Position numbers and translations under genes: made by a program. DNA of 64,000 nt from Pseudomonas sp. DY-1 (lineage in GTDB: Bacteria > Pseudomonadota > Gammaproteobacteria > Pseudomonadales > Pseudomonadaceae), in contig NZ_CP032616.1 of the NCBI RefSeq assembly GCF_003626975.1, positions 5,308,001-5,372,000 on the forward strand, in the 5' to 3' direction. The stretch's first letter is position 1. The number at the start of each line of letters is the position of its first letter. Of the stretch, positions 33,744-44,138 are shown one piece after another. The notes under the pieces are model-generated. The model was not told where the DNA came from and searched no databases. It was given only the letters and a program-made list of their open reading frames with translations.

Positions 33744-36290
33744 TCAGTACTCCACGCTGTAGCTCAGGCTGTAGGTACGACCACGGCCGTGGTAGTCGAA
33801 CAGGTCGGCCGGGATGTTGGCGCTGTAGAACACCTGCGCGCGCTGGCCCCAGACGGTGGTGTAGTCCTCGTCCAGCAGGTTCTGGATGCCGAAGTTGAGC
33901 GTACCCACCGGCAGGACCTGGCTGCCCAGCAGGTCGAAGGTCGCGTAGCCGTCGATCTTGTGGTCGTTGCCGTCGAACTGGCCATTGGCGAGGACATTAC
34001 CGTCGTCGGAGAGGTTGAAGGTGCGCACACCTTGCAGGCGCAGGCTGGTGTCGTCGTCACGCCAGCCGACGAAAGCGGTCAGTTTGGAGGGACTGGCCGC
34101 GGTCACGTCCTGCTTTTGCCAGCGGTCGTCGATCTTCTGCTGGGAACGGATCGCGAGGGCGCTGGTGCCGATCTGCCAGTTATCGTTCAGCCAGTAGTTG
34201 GCCTGGCCTTCCAGGCCAAAGTTGCGCTTCTTGTTGTCCAGCTGCTCCACCAGCAGGGTGGTGCGGTTATAGGTGATGCTCTTGTCGGACCACGCATAGA
34301 AGGCCGCCAACTGGGCGTCCAAGCTACCGTCGTAGTGGCGCCAGCCGAGTTCCACCTGCTTGGTCTTGATGCCGTCGAGGGCAGAATCCTTCACGTTCAC
34401 GCCCTTCTGCAGCACCCAGCGGCCGTTGACCGGCGCGGCGGAGTAGGTGCCCTGGCCGTAGTACTTGGCCGGGTCGGGCAGTTCGAAGCCTTCGGAGTAG
34501 TTGGTCCAGACTTGCTGCGCCTTGTTCAGCTTGTACACGGCTCCGAAGTTGTAGAGGTCGACCTGGTAGTCCTTCTCGCCGCCGGGAATGGCGTCGGCAC
34601 TGGTGCCGTTGCCCTTGCTGATCTGGATCTGCTGGGCCGCTGCAACGAAGTCGCCGACGTCGTTGTTGGTGCGCTGGCGACGCACACCACCGGACAGGGT
34701 CAGGGCGTCGGTCGCGCGCCAGCTGCCCTGGGCGAATAGCGAATTGCTGTCTGTATCGATCCCCGGGTAGCGGCCGACCTTGGCGTATTCGTCAGCTACC
34801 AGGCCGCCGGTCTGGGCAGCTGTGCTGAGGTCGAACAGAGCCTGGTCGGAGTCGAAGCTTTCGCGCTCGACATCGGCGCCGTAAGTCAGGGTGAAGCGGT
34901 CCCACTCTTTCACCAGCACGGCCTTAAGCCCGTAGTAGTTGGTGTCCTGTTGGGAGGCGGAGTAGTAGGAGCGGGACGGGTTGATCGCGCCAGTGCCGGT
35001 GAAGGTGATGCTCGGATAGGGCTGGAAGGCCATCTCTTCGCTGCGGTAGTAGGCCTGCAGGTAGAGGTCGTGGCCCAGCACTTCGGGGGCATGGTAGGTG
35101 GCGTTGAACTGGGTGCGTTCGGTGCGCGGCTCGCGGTCGAAGTTGGCGCCGCCTTCGATCTCGAAGGGCTCCAGTCCACGCAGGCCACGGAAGTTGCGAC
35201 CGAGGTCTACGCCCTTGTCGCCGTCGTAGCCGGAGTCGTACCACTGGGCACCCAGGCTCAGGCTATGCCCATTGGCAAAGGCAAAGTCGAGGCTGCCCAT
35301 GACATCCACCGACTGGTTGTACTGCAGGTCGGTCTGGGTGATGTCGAGCATCACCTGGTCGCCGTTGCCGTCATAGGCGGCGCCGTTCTTCTGGTACGCC
35401 ACCGCGGCGCGGCCCTTGATCTGTTCGCTGCCGCCGCTGACGGACTGGGCCACACGCCAATCGTGTTCCTGGCTGGTTTCGAAGCCGCTGCGCAGGCCCA
35501 CTTCACTGTTGAATCGGGCTGCGCCAGCGTCACCTTTCTTGGTGACGATGTTGATGATGCCGCCGGTGGCGCCGCCACCGTACACAGCACTGGCACCGGA
35601 AAGGACCTCGATGCGTTCGATGTTGAACGGATCGATGGAGTCGAATTGGCGGCTGATGCCACGGGAGCTGTTCAGGGAAACGCCGTCGATCATCACCAGG
35701 GCGCTACGGCCGCGCATGTTCTGGCCGTAATTGGTGCGGCCCTGTGGACCTATGTCGAGGCCAGGGATCAACTGACCGAGGGCTTCCTTGAAGGGCACGC
35801 CGGCCTTGGTCTGCTCCTGTAGCTGCGGCGCGTCGATGATCCAGACGGTGCCTGGCAGTTCGCTGATGCTGGTGGGCGCGCGGGAGCCGACCACCACCTG
35901 GCGATCCACTTCGATGGCCGCGCCGGACGATTGCAGGCTGTAGCCACCGTCCTGGGCCACGGCGTGCAGGCCGCTGCCGGCCAACAACTGGTTCAGGCCT
36001 TCTTCGACGCCGTACTGGCCGCGCAGACCCTGGGTCTGGCGGCCAGCGGTCAGCTCGGGGCTGAACGACAGCAGCACGCCGGCTTCACGGCCGAACTGGT
36101 TGAGTGCCGCCTCTAGCGGGCCGGCTGGAATGTCGAAGGCTCGGCGCTGGCTTTCGGCGCCAATTTCCAGGGCGGCAGCAATGACCTTGGCGGGCAGGGC
36201 AGCGGTCAGGCATAGGCTGAGCAGCAGGGGTTGCATGGCGCGGACCAGCGGTTTTCGGGCGAAGTGGCGAAGGCGGGGCGGGCACTGCAT
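33744..36290 (-). CDS. TonB-dependent siderophore receptor with STN signalling domain (IutA/ChtA-like)
   Basis: 848 residues from ATG 36290; the longer frame to 36422 lacks support. Order: signal peptide (LLLSLCLTAALPAKVIAA), STN domain (RAFDIPAGPLEAALNQFGRE) at ~50-110, plug (SELPGTVWIIDAPQLQEQ; VLSGASAVYGGGATGGIINIV), then the 22-strand barrel ending SLSYSVEY with terminal aromatic. The plug and barrel resemble the IutA/ChtA receptors for citrate-hydroxamate siderophores such as aerobactin or rhizobactin, but those lack an STN domain, so this is a FecA-type signalling receptor that talks to the FecR/FecI pair just upstream. Confidence 0.88.
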   Translation of the reverse strand: MQCPPRLRHFARKPLVRAMQPLLLSLCLTAALPAKVIAAALEIGAESQRRAFDIPAGPLEAALNQFGREAGVLLSFSPELTAGRQTQGLRGQYGVEEGLNQLLAGSGLHAVAQDGGYSLQSSGAAIEVDRQVVVGSRAPTSISELPGTVWIIDAPQLQEQTKAGVPFKEALGQLIPGLDIGPQGRTNYGQNMRGRSALVMIDGVSLNSSRGISRQFDSIDPFNIERIEVLSGASAVYGGGATGGIINIVTKKGDAGAARFNSEVGLRSGFETSQEHDWRVAQSVSGGSEQIKGRAAVAYQKNGAAYDGNGDQVMLDITQTDLQYNQSVDVMGSLDFAFANGHSLSLGAQWYDSGYDGDKGVDLGRNFRGLRGLEPFEIEGGANFDREPRTERTQFNATYHAPEVLGHDLYLQAYYRSEEMAFQPYPSITFTGTGAINPSRSYYSASQQDTNYYGLKAVLVKEWDRFTLTYGADVERESFDSDQALFDLSTAAQTGGLVADEYAKVGRYPGIDTDSNSLFAQGSWRATDALTLSGGVRRQRTNNDVGDFVAAAQQIQISKGNGTSADAIPGGEKDYQVDLYNFGAVYKLNKAQQVWTNYSEGFELPDPAKYYGQGTYSAAPVNGRWVLQKGVNVKDSALDGIKTKQVELGWRHYDGSLDAQLAAFYAWSDKSITYNRTTLLVEQLDNKKRNFGLEGQANYWLNDNWQIGTSALAIRSQQKIDDRWQKQDVTAASPSKLTAFVGWRDDDTSLRLQGVRTFNLSDDGNVLANGQFDGNDHKIDGYATFDLLGSQVLPVGTLNFGIQNLLDEDYTTVWGQRAQVFYSANIPADLFDYHGRGRTYSLSYSVEY

Positions 36291-36383
36291 GGGGGCGTCT
36301 CGTTCGTGAATTGGGAAGGTCTCTGCCTGCCTTGTCACGCGAGGTCGGAAAAAAGGCTCAGCTTTCGCAAAAAATCTGGCTAT

Positions 36384-36476
36384 CGATGGAGGCCGTAGGT
36401 TGGGCTGAGGTACGAAGCCCAACGTCAGAGTCGTGCCGTAGGCTGGGCCTCGCTTCGCACTGTGCCAACCTACGGA
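36384..36476. repeat. Intergenic repeat between the receptor and FecR genes
   Basis: GCCGTAGGTTGGGCTGAG, an inner GAAGCCCAACG and a closing CCAACCTACGG form a foldable element. The copy at 12826-12916 shares both ends. Confidence 0.6.
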
Positions 36477-36485
36477 TACTCCCCT

Positions 36486-37448
36486 TCAACCGGTGGCGCG
36501 CGGATGCACCTTGACCCAGTAGCGGGTCAGGCTATGCACCTCCACTGGCAGCGCCTTGGGCAGCATGGCGAGGATGCGCTCGGTGTTATCCAGCGGATAG
36601 CTGCCGGAAATCAGCAGCCCGGCCACTTGCGGGGCGCAGCTGAGGTGGCCATGGCGGTAGCGGCCGAGTTCGGCGAGAAAATCGTCCAGGCGCATATGAC
36701 TCGCCACCAGCATGCCCCGGGTCCAGGCCAGGCTGTCCTCGCTGACGCTGTCGGGTGTATCGATGCGGGTGGGGCTGAGATTCGTCTGCTGACCGGGCAG
36801 CAGCGACTGGCGCTGGCCGTCGGCGAGCAGGTCGGCGCTTCCGGCGAACAGGCTGACCCGGCTACTGCGATCGAGGACGCGCACATTGAAGCGACCGCCA
36901 CGGCTCTCTATCAGGCCTTGCGGGGTATGGATACGCAGGGGGCGGGAATCGGCGACACCATCGACGAGGATTTCCCCTTGGCGCATCTCGATCAGGCGTT
37001 GCCCGGCATCAAAGTGGATATCCACAGCGCTTGCGGTGTTCAGTTCCAGGCGCGAACCGTCGGCCAGGCGCAGCGCACGACGCTCGCCGACGCTGGTGGA
37101 TTCGTCGCTGCGCAGGACCAGCAGCGGCTCGCTGTTACGCAGGCTGATGGCGCCGCCACCGACCATGGCGCAGAGCATCAGCAGTTTCAGGGCCTCGCGG
37201 CGGCTACGGTGGGCCGGAGCGCCGAGGGCTGCCAGCGCCGCGGGGGATTCCAGGCCGCGCAGGCCCACGTTGACCGCCTCGATGCGTTGCCAGGCACGCT
37301 CGTGCTCGGCATTGGCGCTGCGCCAATCCTGCCAGGCCTGGCGACGTTGTTCGCTGACCTCGCCACCCTGCAATTCCACCAGCCATTCCACCGCCTGCTC
37401 GGCGATGGCCGGGGCGATTCGGTTGCGATCCACGCTGAGCAGGTTCAT
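36486..37448 (-). CDS. fecR: FecR-type anti-sigma factor/transmembrane regulator
   Basis: 320 residues. N-terminal DUF4880 (EQAVEWLVELQGGEVSEQRRQAWQDW then SANAEHERAWQRIE), a membrane helix near 95 (LKLLMLCAMVGGGAIS), and a periplasmic FecR domain with GERRALRLADGSRLELNTAS and a C-terminal secretin/STN-like fold (MLVASHMRLDDFLAELGRY). It holds FecI inactive and releases it when the loaded receptor's STN domain contacts it. One base separates it from the FecI stop, and the receptor follows after 195 bases. Confidence 0.9.
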   Translation of the reverse strand: MNLLSVDRNRIAPAIAEQAVEWLVELQGGEVSEQRRQAWQDWRSANAEHERAWQRIEAVNVGLRGLESPAALAALGAPAHRSRREALKLLMLCAMVGGGAISLRNSEPLLVLRSDESTSVGERRALRLADGSRLELNTASAVDIHFDAGQRLIEMRQGEILVDGVADSRPLRIHTPQGLIESRGGRFNVRVLDRSSRVSLFAGSADLLADGQRQSLLPGQQTNLSPTRIDTPDSVSEDSLAWTRGMLVASHMRLDDFLAELGRYRHGHLSCAPQVAGLLISGSYPLDNTERILAMLPKALPVEVHSLTRYWVKVHPRATG

Positions 37449-37449
37449 C

Positions 37450-38007
37450 TCAAAGGCTCTCCGCGAAATAGCAGCGCTGCGCCGCCTTGACCATGTGGCG
37501 CTTGACGGTAGAGAGAGAAATATTGAGTTGGGCAGCGATTTCCACGTAAGTCATGCCGTCCACCTGGGCCAGCAGAAAGACCTTCTTCGCCACCGCCGGC
37601 AAGCCGTCCAGCAGGCGGTCAAGCTCCACCAGGGTTTCCAGGATGATGGCGCGCTCCTCTTCGCTCGGCGCGGCCGCTTCCGGCTGCGCGCTCAATGCTT
37701 CGAGGTAGGCACGTTCGATGTCCTGGCGCCGGTAATGGTTGGCCAGCACGCGCTTGGCCACCGTGGTGAGGAAGGCGCGAGGTTCGAGGATCACCGGCTT
37801 TTCCCGCGCCAGCAGCACGCGCAGGAAGGTGTCTTGCGCAAGATCTGCGGCGTTCTGCGGGCAGCCCAGGCGACGGCGCAGCCAGCCTGTCAACCAGCCG
37901 TGGTGGTCGCTGTAGAGCTTCTGCAAAGATTCGACCGGCGGAGGCGGAAGGGCGTCGGCTCCGTGATTCAAGAGCTGGACTCGGAGGCAAATGGGAATGT
38001 TTCGCAT
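37450..38007 (-). CDS. fecI: FecI-family ECF sigma factor
   Basis: 185 residues as drawn from ATG 38007: sigma region 2 (WLRRRLGCPQNAADLAQDTFLRVL) and region 4 (LDGLPAVAKKVFLLAQVDGMTYVEIAAQL). The first ~25 residues (RNIPICLRVQLLNHGADALPPPP) have no sigma features, and a Fur box covers the ATG itself, so translation may really begin at a TTG at 37971 or 37926. It would direct transcription of the downstream receptor gene under iron shortage. Divergent from the small exported protein gene, 129 bases apart. Confidence 0.85.
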   Translation of the reverse strand: MRNIPICLRVQLLNHGADALPPPPVESLQKLYSDHHGWLTGWLRRRLGCPQNAADLAQDTFLRVLLAREKPVILEPRAFLTTVAKRVLANHYRRQDIERAYLEALSAQPEAAAPSEEERAIILETLVELDRLLDGLPAVAKKVFLLAQVDGMTYVEIAAQLNISLSTVKRHMVKAAQRCYFAESL

Positions 38008-38008
38008 T
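37990..38008. promoter_or_regulatory. Fur box overlapping the annotated fecI start
   Basis: AATGGGAATGTTTCGCATT matches 16 of 19 bases of a common Pseudomonas Fur sequence (AATGAGAATGATTCTCATT). It overlaps the ATG at 38005-38007. Iron-loaded Fur would silence fecI, and with it fecR and the receptor. Confidence 0.75.
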
Positions 38009-38136
38009 CTATATCTGCTGGCCGGAGTTCAGCAATAATCAGTCTGTGGTGAAGAATCTTCTGCTATTGCTGTGGGAAAGCTGGAACCGGCAAACACGTA
38101 CCGTGGTCAACTGGCAACAAAACCTGGAGAACCATT

Positions 38137-38544
38137 ATGCTTTCACGTCCCTGCAACCGCCGCCTTGCTTCTTTGCTGATTGCCAGCCAGTTCGTTTTCC
38201 TTGCGCAGATGCCCTTGGCCCAGGCGGCCATGATTGGCACTCCACAAGCCATGCAGGAACAGCAGGCGCCGCAGCAGCAGCCGGTGGACCAGGCACAACT
38301 GCGCGCCATGCTCGATGACGAGAAGGTGCAGCAGAAGCTCGAATCCCTCGGCGTGCCGCGTGAGCAGGTGGAGGCCCGTATCGCCAGCCTGACGCCGGCC
38401 GAACTGCAACAGTTCAATCAGCGCCTTGAGCAGGAACCGGCTGGGGGCTGGGTGGGCATCATCGTGCTGTTCCTGGTGATCTTCATCATCACCGACATGC
38501 TCTGCGCCACTGACATCTTCAGCTTCATCAAGTGCATCAACTGA
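38137..38544 (+). CDS. PA2779-family small exported protein
   Basis: 135 residues. A signal peptide (LASLLIASQFVFLAQMPLAQA, cleaved about residue 30), a glutamine-rich linker (MQEQQAPQQQPVDQAQ), a helical region LGVPREQVEARIASLTPAEL, then a strongly hydrophobic C-terminus VGIIVLFLVIFIITDMLC ending CATDIFSFIKCIN with two cysteines. That membrane-like tail with Cys is the family hallmark, and the gene nearly always precedes a C39-like peptidase gene, as here, where the two overlap in TGATG. It looks like the substrate of, or partner for, that peptidase. Confidence 0.85.
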   Translation: MLSRPCNRRLASLLIASQFVFLAQMPLAQAAMIGTPQAMQEQQAPQQQPVDQAQLRAMLDDEKVQQKLESLGVPREQVEARIASLTPAELQQFNQRLEQEPAGGWVGIIVLFLVIFIITDMLCATDIFSFIKCIN

Positions 38545-39509
38545 TGCGGCTCTGGCTCGCTGTCCTGACGCTGGCCTTGGCGGGCTGCGCCGGGCAGCAA
38601 CCCTTGCTGTCGCCCCAGAGCGACCGCCTGCCACAGCGCACGGAGCTGGCCCAGACGCCGTTCTATCCACAGGAGATCTACCAGTGCGGCCCGGCCGCGC
38701 TGGCCACGGTGCTGGTGCAGCGTGGGGTGAAAACCTCACCCGAGGAGCTGACACCCAAGGTCTACCTGCCTTCCCGGCAAGGCAGCCTGAAGCTGGAACT
38801 GGTGGCCGCCGCGCGCCAATACGGGATGCTGGTTTATCCACTGGAGCCCAACCTGGATGCGCTGCTGGCCCAGGTGGCAGCCGGCAACCCGGTGCTGGTG
38901 ATGCAGAACCTCGGCCTGGACTGGTTGCCGCGCTGGCACTTCGCCGTGGTGGTCGGGTTTGATCGAAGCAAAGACGAACTGGTGCTGCGGTCTGGCACCG
39001 AGAAGCGCTGGGTGACCGACCTGCGCAGCTTCGATCGCACCTGGCAGCGTGCCGAGCGCTGGGCCGTAGTGACCTTGCCGGCGGATCAACTCCCCGCAGA
39101 AGCTCGCCTGGAACCCTGGATCAAGGCCGCCAGCGACCTGGAGCAAACCGCCCAGCGCCCAGTCGCGGAGCGTGCATTCCGTACAGCTGCCGAACATTGG
39201 CCGACGGAGCCGTTGCCTCTATTCGCGCTGGCCAATGCGCGTTATGCCGACGGTGATCGTGAAGGCGCCGAGCAGGCCTTGCGCGAGAGCCTGAAGCGCA
39301 AGCCTGATTACGCGTTGGGCTGGTTCAATCTGTCTGAGGTGCTCAACGAGAAGGGCTGCGCTGCCCAGGCTGCACAAGCCCGAGCCTGCGCTCGCCAATT
39401 GGCGCCGGGGGATGCGCGTCTGTCGGCGCCGCTGGGAACAGCGTCAAGCGGAAAAGGGCAGTGCAGCGCGCTGCCGGTGTGTGGGGAAGGAGCGGCGGGT
39501 CGCGAGTGA
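38544..39509 (+). CDS. C39-like cysteine peptidase lipoprotein (PA2778 family)
   Basis: 321 residues. Lipobox LTLALAGC gives a lipidated Cys15. The C39 fold follows: catalytic Cys in YQCGPAALATVLV (about 53), His in WHFAVVVGFD (about 137) and Asp in SKDELVLRSG. The second half has TPR-like helices (AERAFRTAAEHWPTEPLPLFALANARYAD, then AEQALRESLKRKPDYALGWFNL). C39 proteases normally sit on ABC exporters and cleave after GG; this one is free, anchored to the membrane outside the cytoplasm. No GG leader site is obvious in the small partner. The C-terminal ~30 residues run into a repeat and may not be part of the fold. Confidence 0.85.
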   Translation: MRLWLAVLTLALAGCAGQQPLLSPQSDRLPQRTELAQTPFYPQEIYQCGPAALATVLVQRGVKTSPEELTPKVYLPSRQGSLKLELVAAARQYGMLVYPLEPNLDALLAQVAAGNPVLVMQNLGLDWLPRWHFAVVVGFDRSKDELVLRSGTEKRWVTDLRSFDRTWQRAERWAVVTLPADQLPAEARLEPWIKAASDLEQTAQRPVAERAFRTAAEHWPTEPLPLFALANARYADGDREGAEQALRESLKRKPDYALGWFNLSEVLNEKGCAAQAAQARACARQLAPGDARLSAPLGTASSGKGQCSALPVCGEGAAGRE

Positions 39510-39598
39510 ACTCGTTCCCGCAGGGCACGAATCTGTGCGCGCTAGTTCTGCGCGAGTGGACGCAAACAAGGCTTCGCGAGCAAAGCTCGCTCCTACAC
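39486..39598. repeat. Extragenic palindromic repeats at the end of the peptidase gene
   Basis: Includes GAGTGAACTCGTTCCCGC and the REP-like TTCGCGAGCAAAGCTCGCTC with CTACACC. The peptidase stop codon lies in the first element, so the last residues of that protein are repeat-derived. Confidence 0.6.
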
Positions 39599-39612
39599 CT
39601 GATGTCCTGCAA

Positions 39613-39646
39613 TAAAAAAAAGCCCCGCAAATGCGGGGCTTTTTCA
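39613..39646. terminator. Bidirectional terminator between the peptidase and SDR genes
   Basis: AAAAAAAAGCCCCGC-AAAT-GCGGGGCTTTTT: A and T runs on both sides serve both the rightward peptidase and the leftward SDR gene. Confidence 0.88.
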
Positions 39647-39658
39647 TGGTGCGAGGTA

Positions 39659-40417
39659 TTACAGGCGCAGGCCGCCGTCCAGCTCCAGAACACGACCGGT
39701 GTAGTAGTCGTTCTCCAGGATGTAGGCGACCGAGTGGGCGATTTCCAGCGGTTTGCCCAGGCGACGCAGGGGGATCCCCGAGGTCATCTTTTCCAGGGCT
39801 TCCGGCTTCATGCTGGCGACCATGTCGGTCTCGATGAAGCCCGGAGCCACGCCTGCCACACGGATGCCGTAGCGAGCCAGTTCCTTCGCCCAGACCACGG
39901 TGTCCGCAGCTACACCGGCTTTGGCGGCGGAGTAGTTGGCCTGGCCCATGTTGCCGGCGCGGGAAATGGAGGAAATGTTGATGATCGCGCCTTCGTTCTC
40001 CAGTTCGATCATCTTGGCCGCGACTTCACGGGTGCAGAGGAAGACACCGGTCAGGTTGACGTCGATCACAGCCTGCCACTGAGCCAGGCTCATCTTGGTC
40101 ATTTCGCCGTCCTTGACCTTGATGGTCAGGCCATCGCGAAGAATACCGGCGTTGTTCACCAGGCCGTTGATGGCGCCAAAGTCTTCGGCCACCTGGGCGA
40201 CCATGTGGGTCACTTGCTCTTCGTTGGCCACGTTGCAGAGGTAGGCACGGGCATCACCACCGGCGGCCTTGCAGGCAGCCACGGCTTCATCCAGTTTTTC
40301 CTGGTTCAGGTCGACCAGGGCGAGCTTCGCGCCCTTGGCGGCCAGATACTCACCCATGGCGCGGCCAAGGCCCTGGCAACCACCGGTAATGATGATGACC
40401 TTGTCTTTGAGTTGCAT
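39659..40417 (-). CDS. Short-chain dehydrogenase (FabG-like)
   Basis: 252 residues: [12 protein letters not shown] as cofactor loop, NNAGIL near 91, catalytic YSAAKAG, and [13 protein letters not shown] as the closing strand. The long loop [17 protein letters not shown] between NNAG and the helix is unusual compared with FabG and may shape a different substrate pocket. GAGGGG lies eight bases before the ATG at 40417. In P. aeruginosa the same gene is next to the HugZ-like and fxsA genes. Substrate unknown. Confidence 0.85.
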   Translation of the reverse strand: MQLKDKVIIITGGCQGLGRAMGEYLAAKGAKLALVDLNQEKLDEAVAACKAAGGDARAYLCNVANEEQVTHMVAQVAEDFGAINGLVNNAGILRDGLTIKVKDGEMTKMSLAQWQAVIDVNLTGVFLCTREVAAKMIELENEGAIINISSISRAGNMGQANYSAAKAGVAADTVVWAKELARYGIRVAGVAPGFIETDMVASMKPEALEKMTSGIPLRRLGKPLEIAHSVAYILENDYYTGRVLELDGGLRL

Positions 40418-40521
40418 GAGAATCCCCTCGAATAACTGTCGCTTTGTCCCCGCTTGCGCCGTTAAACCGCTATTCTGGGCGCTCGTCCGTTTTCGACGGA
40501 TTCTTTGCGAGGAGTCATAAG

Positions 40522-41253
40522 GTGAGCGTGAAAGCCGCAAAGCATGCACGAGAAATGCTGCTCAAGGAATACCAGGGGGTGCTGTCCACCCATTCCAAGA
40601 CCATGCCTGGCTTCCCTTTCGGATCAGTGGTGCCTTACTGCCTGGACGCCGAAGGCCGGCCACTGATCCTCATCAGCCGTATCGCTCAGCACACTCACAA
40701 CCTGCAAAAAGACGCCAAGTGCTCGCTGCTGGTGGGCGAGCGCGGCGCCGCGGATGTCCAGGCCGCCGGGCGCCTGACCCTGCTGGCCGAGGCACGGCAA
40801 ATCAGTGACGAAGCCGAAGTGGAAGCCGCATCAACCCGCTACTACCGCTACTTCCCGCAGGCCGCGGACTATCACCGCACCCACGATTTCGACTTCTGGC
40901 GCCTCGAACCGGTGCGCGCCCGCTTCATCGGTGGATTTGGCGCCATCCATTGGGTGGATCAACTGGTGCTGGCCAATGCGTTTGCTGGCGAAGCCGAGAT
41001 CAGCATGCTGGAACATATGAACAGCGATCACGCCAATGCCATCGCTCACTATGTGGAACTGGCCGGTTTGCCGTCCCAACCTGCGGCGGAGATGGTTGGG
41101 ATCGACTCTGAAGGATTCCACCTACGCATCGGTCAGACGCTTCATTGGCTGCCCTTCCCAACATCCTGTAACAACCCTGGCGCTGTCCGTCAGGCCCTGG
41201 TACAGCTGGCTCGCGCCGAATCCTGGCCGACCAGTGATGAGGCCGTAGCTTGA
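40522..41253 (+). CDS. HugZ family pyridoxamine oxidase-like haem utilisation protein
   Basis: 243 residues from a GTG at 40522 (GAGGAG seven bases upstream). A split-barrel PPOX domain ([42 protein letters not shown]) and a C-terminal DUF2470 domain ([22 protein letters not shown]) are the HugZ/HutZ layout. Related proteins bind or degrade haem. The His pair in [12 protein letters not shown] and the sequence RYFPQA, which HugZ uses for haem contact, are present. Divergent from the SDR by 104 bases. Confidence 0.85.
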   Translation: MSVKAAKHAREMLLKEYQGVLSTHSKTMPGFPFGSVVPYCLDAEGRPLILISRIAQHTHNLQKDAKCSLLVGERGAADVQAAGRLTLLAEARQISDEAEVEAASTRYYRYFPQAADYHRTHDFDFWRLEPVRARFIGGFGAIHWVDQLVLANAFAGEAEISMLEHMNSDHANAIAHYVELAGLPSQPAAEMVGIDSEGFHLRIGQTLHWLPFPTSCNNPGAVRQALVQLARAESWPTSDEAVA

Positions 41254-41319
41254 ATTGGGAGGAGGGCGGCTTCATCTAACGGATTATCGGAAACCGTTCT
41301 TCCGCCAAGGAAACCCCAG

Positions 41320-41772
41320 ATGCGCGCTTTTCTCTTTCTGTTCCTGCTCTTTCCGCTGATCGAGCTGGCCGTCCTGATCCAGGTCGGCAGCGCGATCGGC
41401 GTCCTGCCCACCCTGCTGCTGGTGATTGGCACCGCCGTGCTCGGCAGCGTGCTGCTGCGGGTAGCCGGTGTCGCCACTGCCTGGCGCGCCCGCGAGCGCC
41501 TGGCCCGGGGCGAGGTGCCGGAGCAGGAAGTGCTTGAAGGCCTGCTGATCGCCGTCGGTGGCGGCCTGCTGCTGCTGCCGGGCTTCATCAGCGACATCTT
41601 CGGCCTGCTCTGCCTGATCCCCTTCACTCGTCGCCTGTTCATTCGCAGCCTGCGCCAGCGCGCTGCGGCCCAGGCGATTCGCCAGCGCGCCTTCGCCGAC
41701 GACCTTGCCGCCCGCAGCGGCCAAACCCGTCCGCGCGTGATCGAAGGTGAGTACGAGCGCCGCGACCAATAA
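41320..41772 (+). CDS. fxsA: FxsA family membrane protein
   Basis: 150 residues: two hydrophobic hairpins (FLFLFLLFPLIELAVLIQVG and LPTLLLVIGTAVLGSVLL; LIAVGGGLLLLPGFISDIFGLLCLI), with the family's LPGFISDIFGLL. E. coli FxsA is linked to phage T7 F exclusion; in pseudomonads the gene is commonly next to groESL and may be a quality-control or membrane-stress protein. A basic C-terminal tail follows. Its own 67-base leader has no strong hairpin. Confidence 0.85.
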   Translation: MRAFLFLFLLFPLIELAVLIQVGSAIGVLPTLLLVIGTAVLGSVLLRVAGVATAWRARERLARGEVPEQEVLEGLLIAVGGGLLLLPGFISDIFGLLCLIPFTRRLFIRSLRQRAAAQAIRQRAFADDLAARSGQTRPRVIEGEYERRDQ

Positions 41773-41796
41773 AGTGCATTTTTTTTGCGCCTCGCC

Positions 41797-41826
41797 CTTG
41801 AAATGCCTTCGCGCGCCCCTATGTAT
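41797..41826 (+). promoter_or_regulatory. Heat-shock (sigma-32) promoter of groESL
   Basis: CTTGAAA (41797-41803), 13 bases, then CCCCTATGTA (41817-41826). This fits the RpoH consensus CTTGAAA-N11-15-CCCCATNT with one mismatch. It is 140 bases before the groES ATG; no CIRCE inverted repeat is present between, as expected in gamma-proteobacteria. Confidence 0.85.
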
Positions 41827-41966
41827 CGGTCACCGCAAGGTTCCTGCTGATCTGCAGGTCTGAATTCAGCGGCGCCCCGTCGCGCTGCAACCGGCTCCGC
41901 CGGACATTACCAACCCACCGGTGCTCGCGCCGGTCGAAGTAACAACACTATTGGGAGAGATCGACA

Positions 41967-42260
41967 ATGAAGCTTCGTCCTCTGCATGACCGCGTCGTCA
42001 TCCGTCGCAGCGAAGAAGAGACCAAAACCGCTGGCGGCATCGTTCTGCCGGGCTCGGCTGCCGAAAAGCCGAACCGTGGCGAAGTCGTCGCTGTAGGTAC
42101 CGGTCGCCTGCTGGACAACGGCGAAGTGCGTCCTCTGGCCGTCAAGGTCGGTGACCAGGTGGTATTTGGCCCGTACTCGGGCAGCAACACCATCAAGGTC
42201 GATGGCGAAGAACTGCTGGTGATGGGCGAGAGCGAAATCCTCGCCGTCGTCGAAGCCTGA
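41967..42260 (+). CDS. groES: Co-chaperonin GroES
   Basis: 97 residues starting [30 protein letters not shown], the mobile-loop region KTAGGIVL included, and ending [17 protein letters not shown]. GroES caps the GroEL ring. GGGAG is 11 bases before the ATG; 48 bases separate it from groEL. Confidence 0.98.
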   Translation: MKLRPLHDRVVIRRSEEETKTAGGIVLPGSAAEKPNRGEVVAVGTGRLLDNGEVRPLAVKVGDQVVFGPYSGSNTIKVDGEELLVMGESEILAVVEA

Positions 42261-42296
42261 GTCTCGCGAATCTCCGCCTACACACTAAAGAATTGA

Positions 42297-43949
<1,653 letters not shown>

Positions 43950-43970
43950 GCCACCCGGCCATCCGGTCCG

Positions 43971-44001
43971 AAGAAGCCCCGCCTCGCGCGGGGCTTTTTC
44001 T
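43971..44001 (+). terminator. Terminator after groEL
   Basis: AAGAAGCCCCGC-CTC-GCGCGGGGCTTTTTC hairpin and T tract right after groEL. Confidence 0.87.
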
Positions 44002-44138
44002 TGCCCGCGAAAATGTGCGGAAGCGCCGCACGTGGGTATGATCGGTCGTTGCGCGCTGACGGAAACTTCCTGCGGATTCCCGGTGAGGGCGTGCTCTGGC
44101 CGGCAAGTGGCCATCAGTGGATGAATGGAGTTGAGCCA

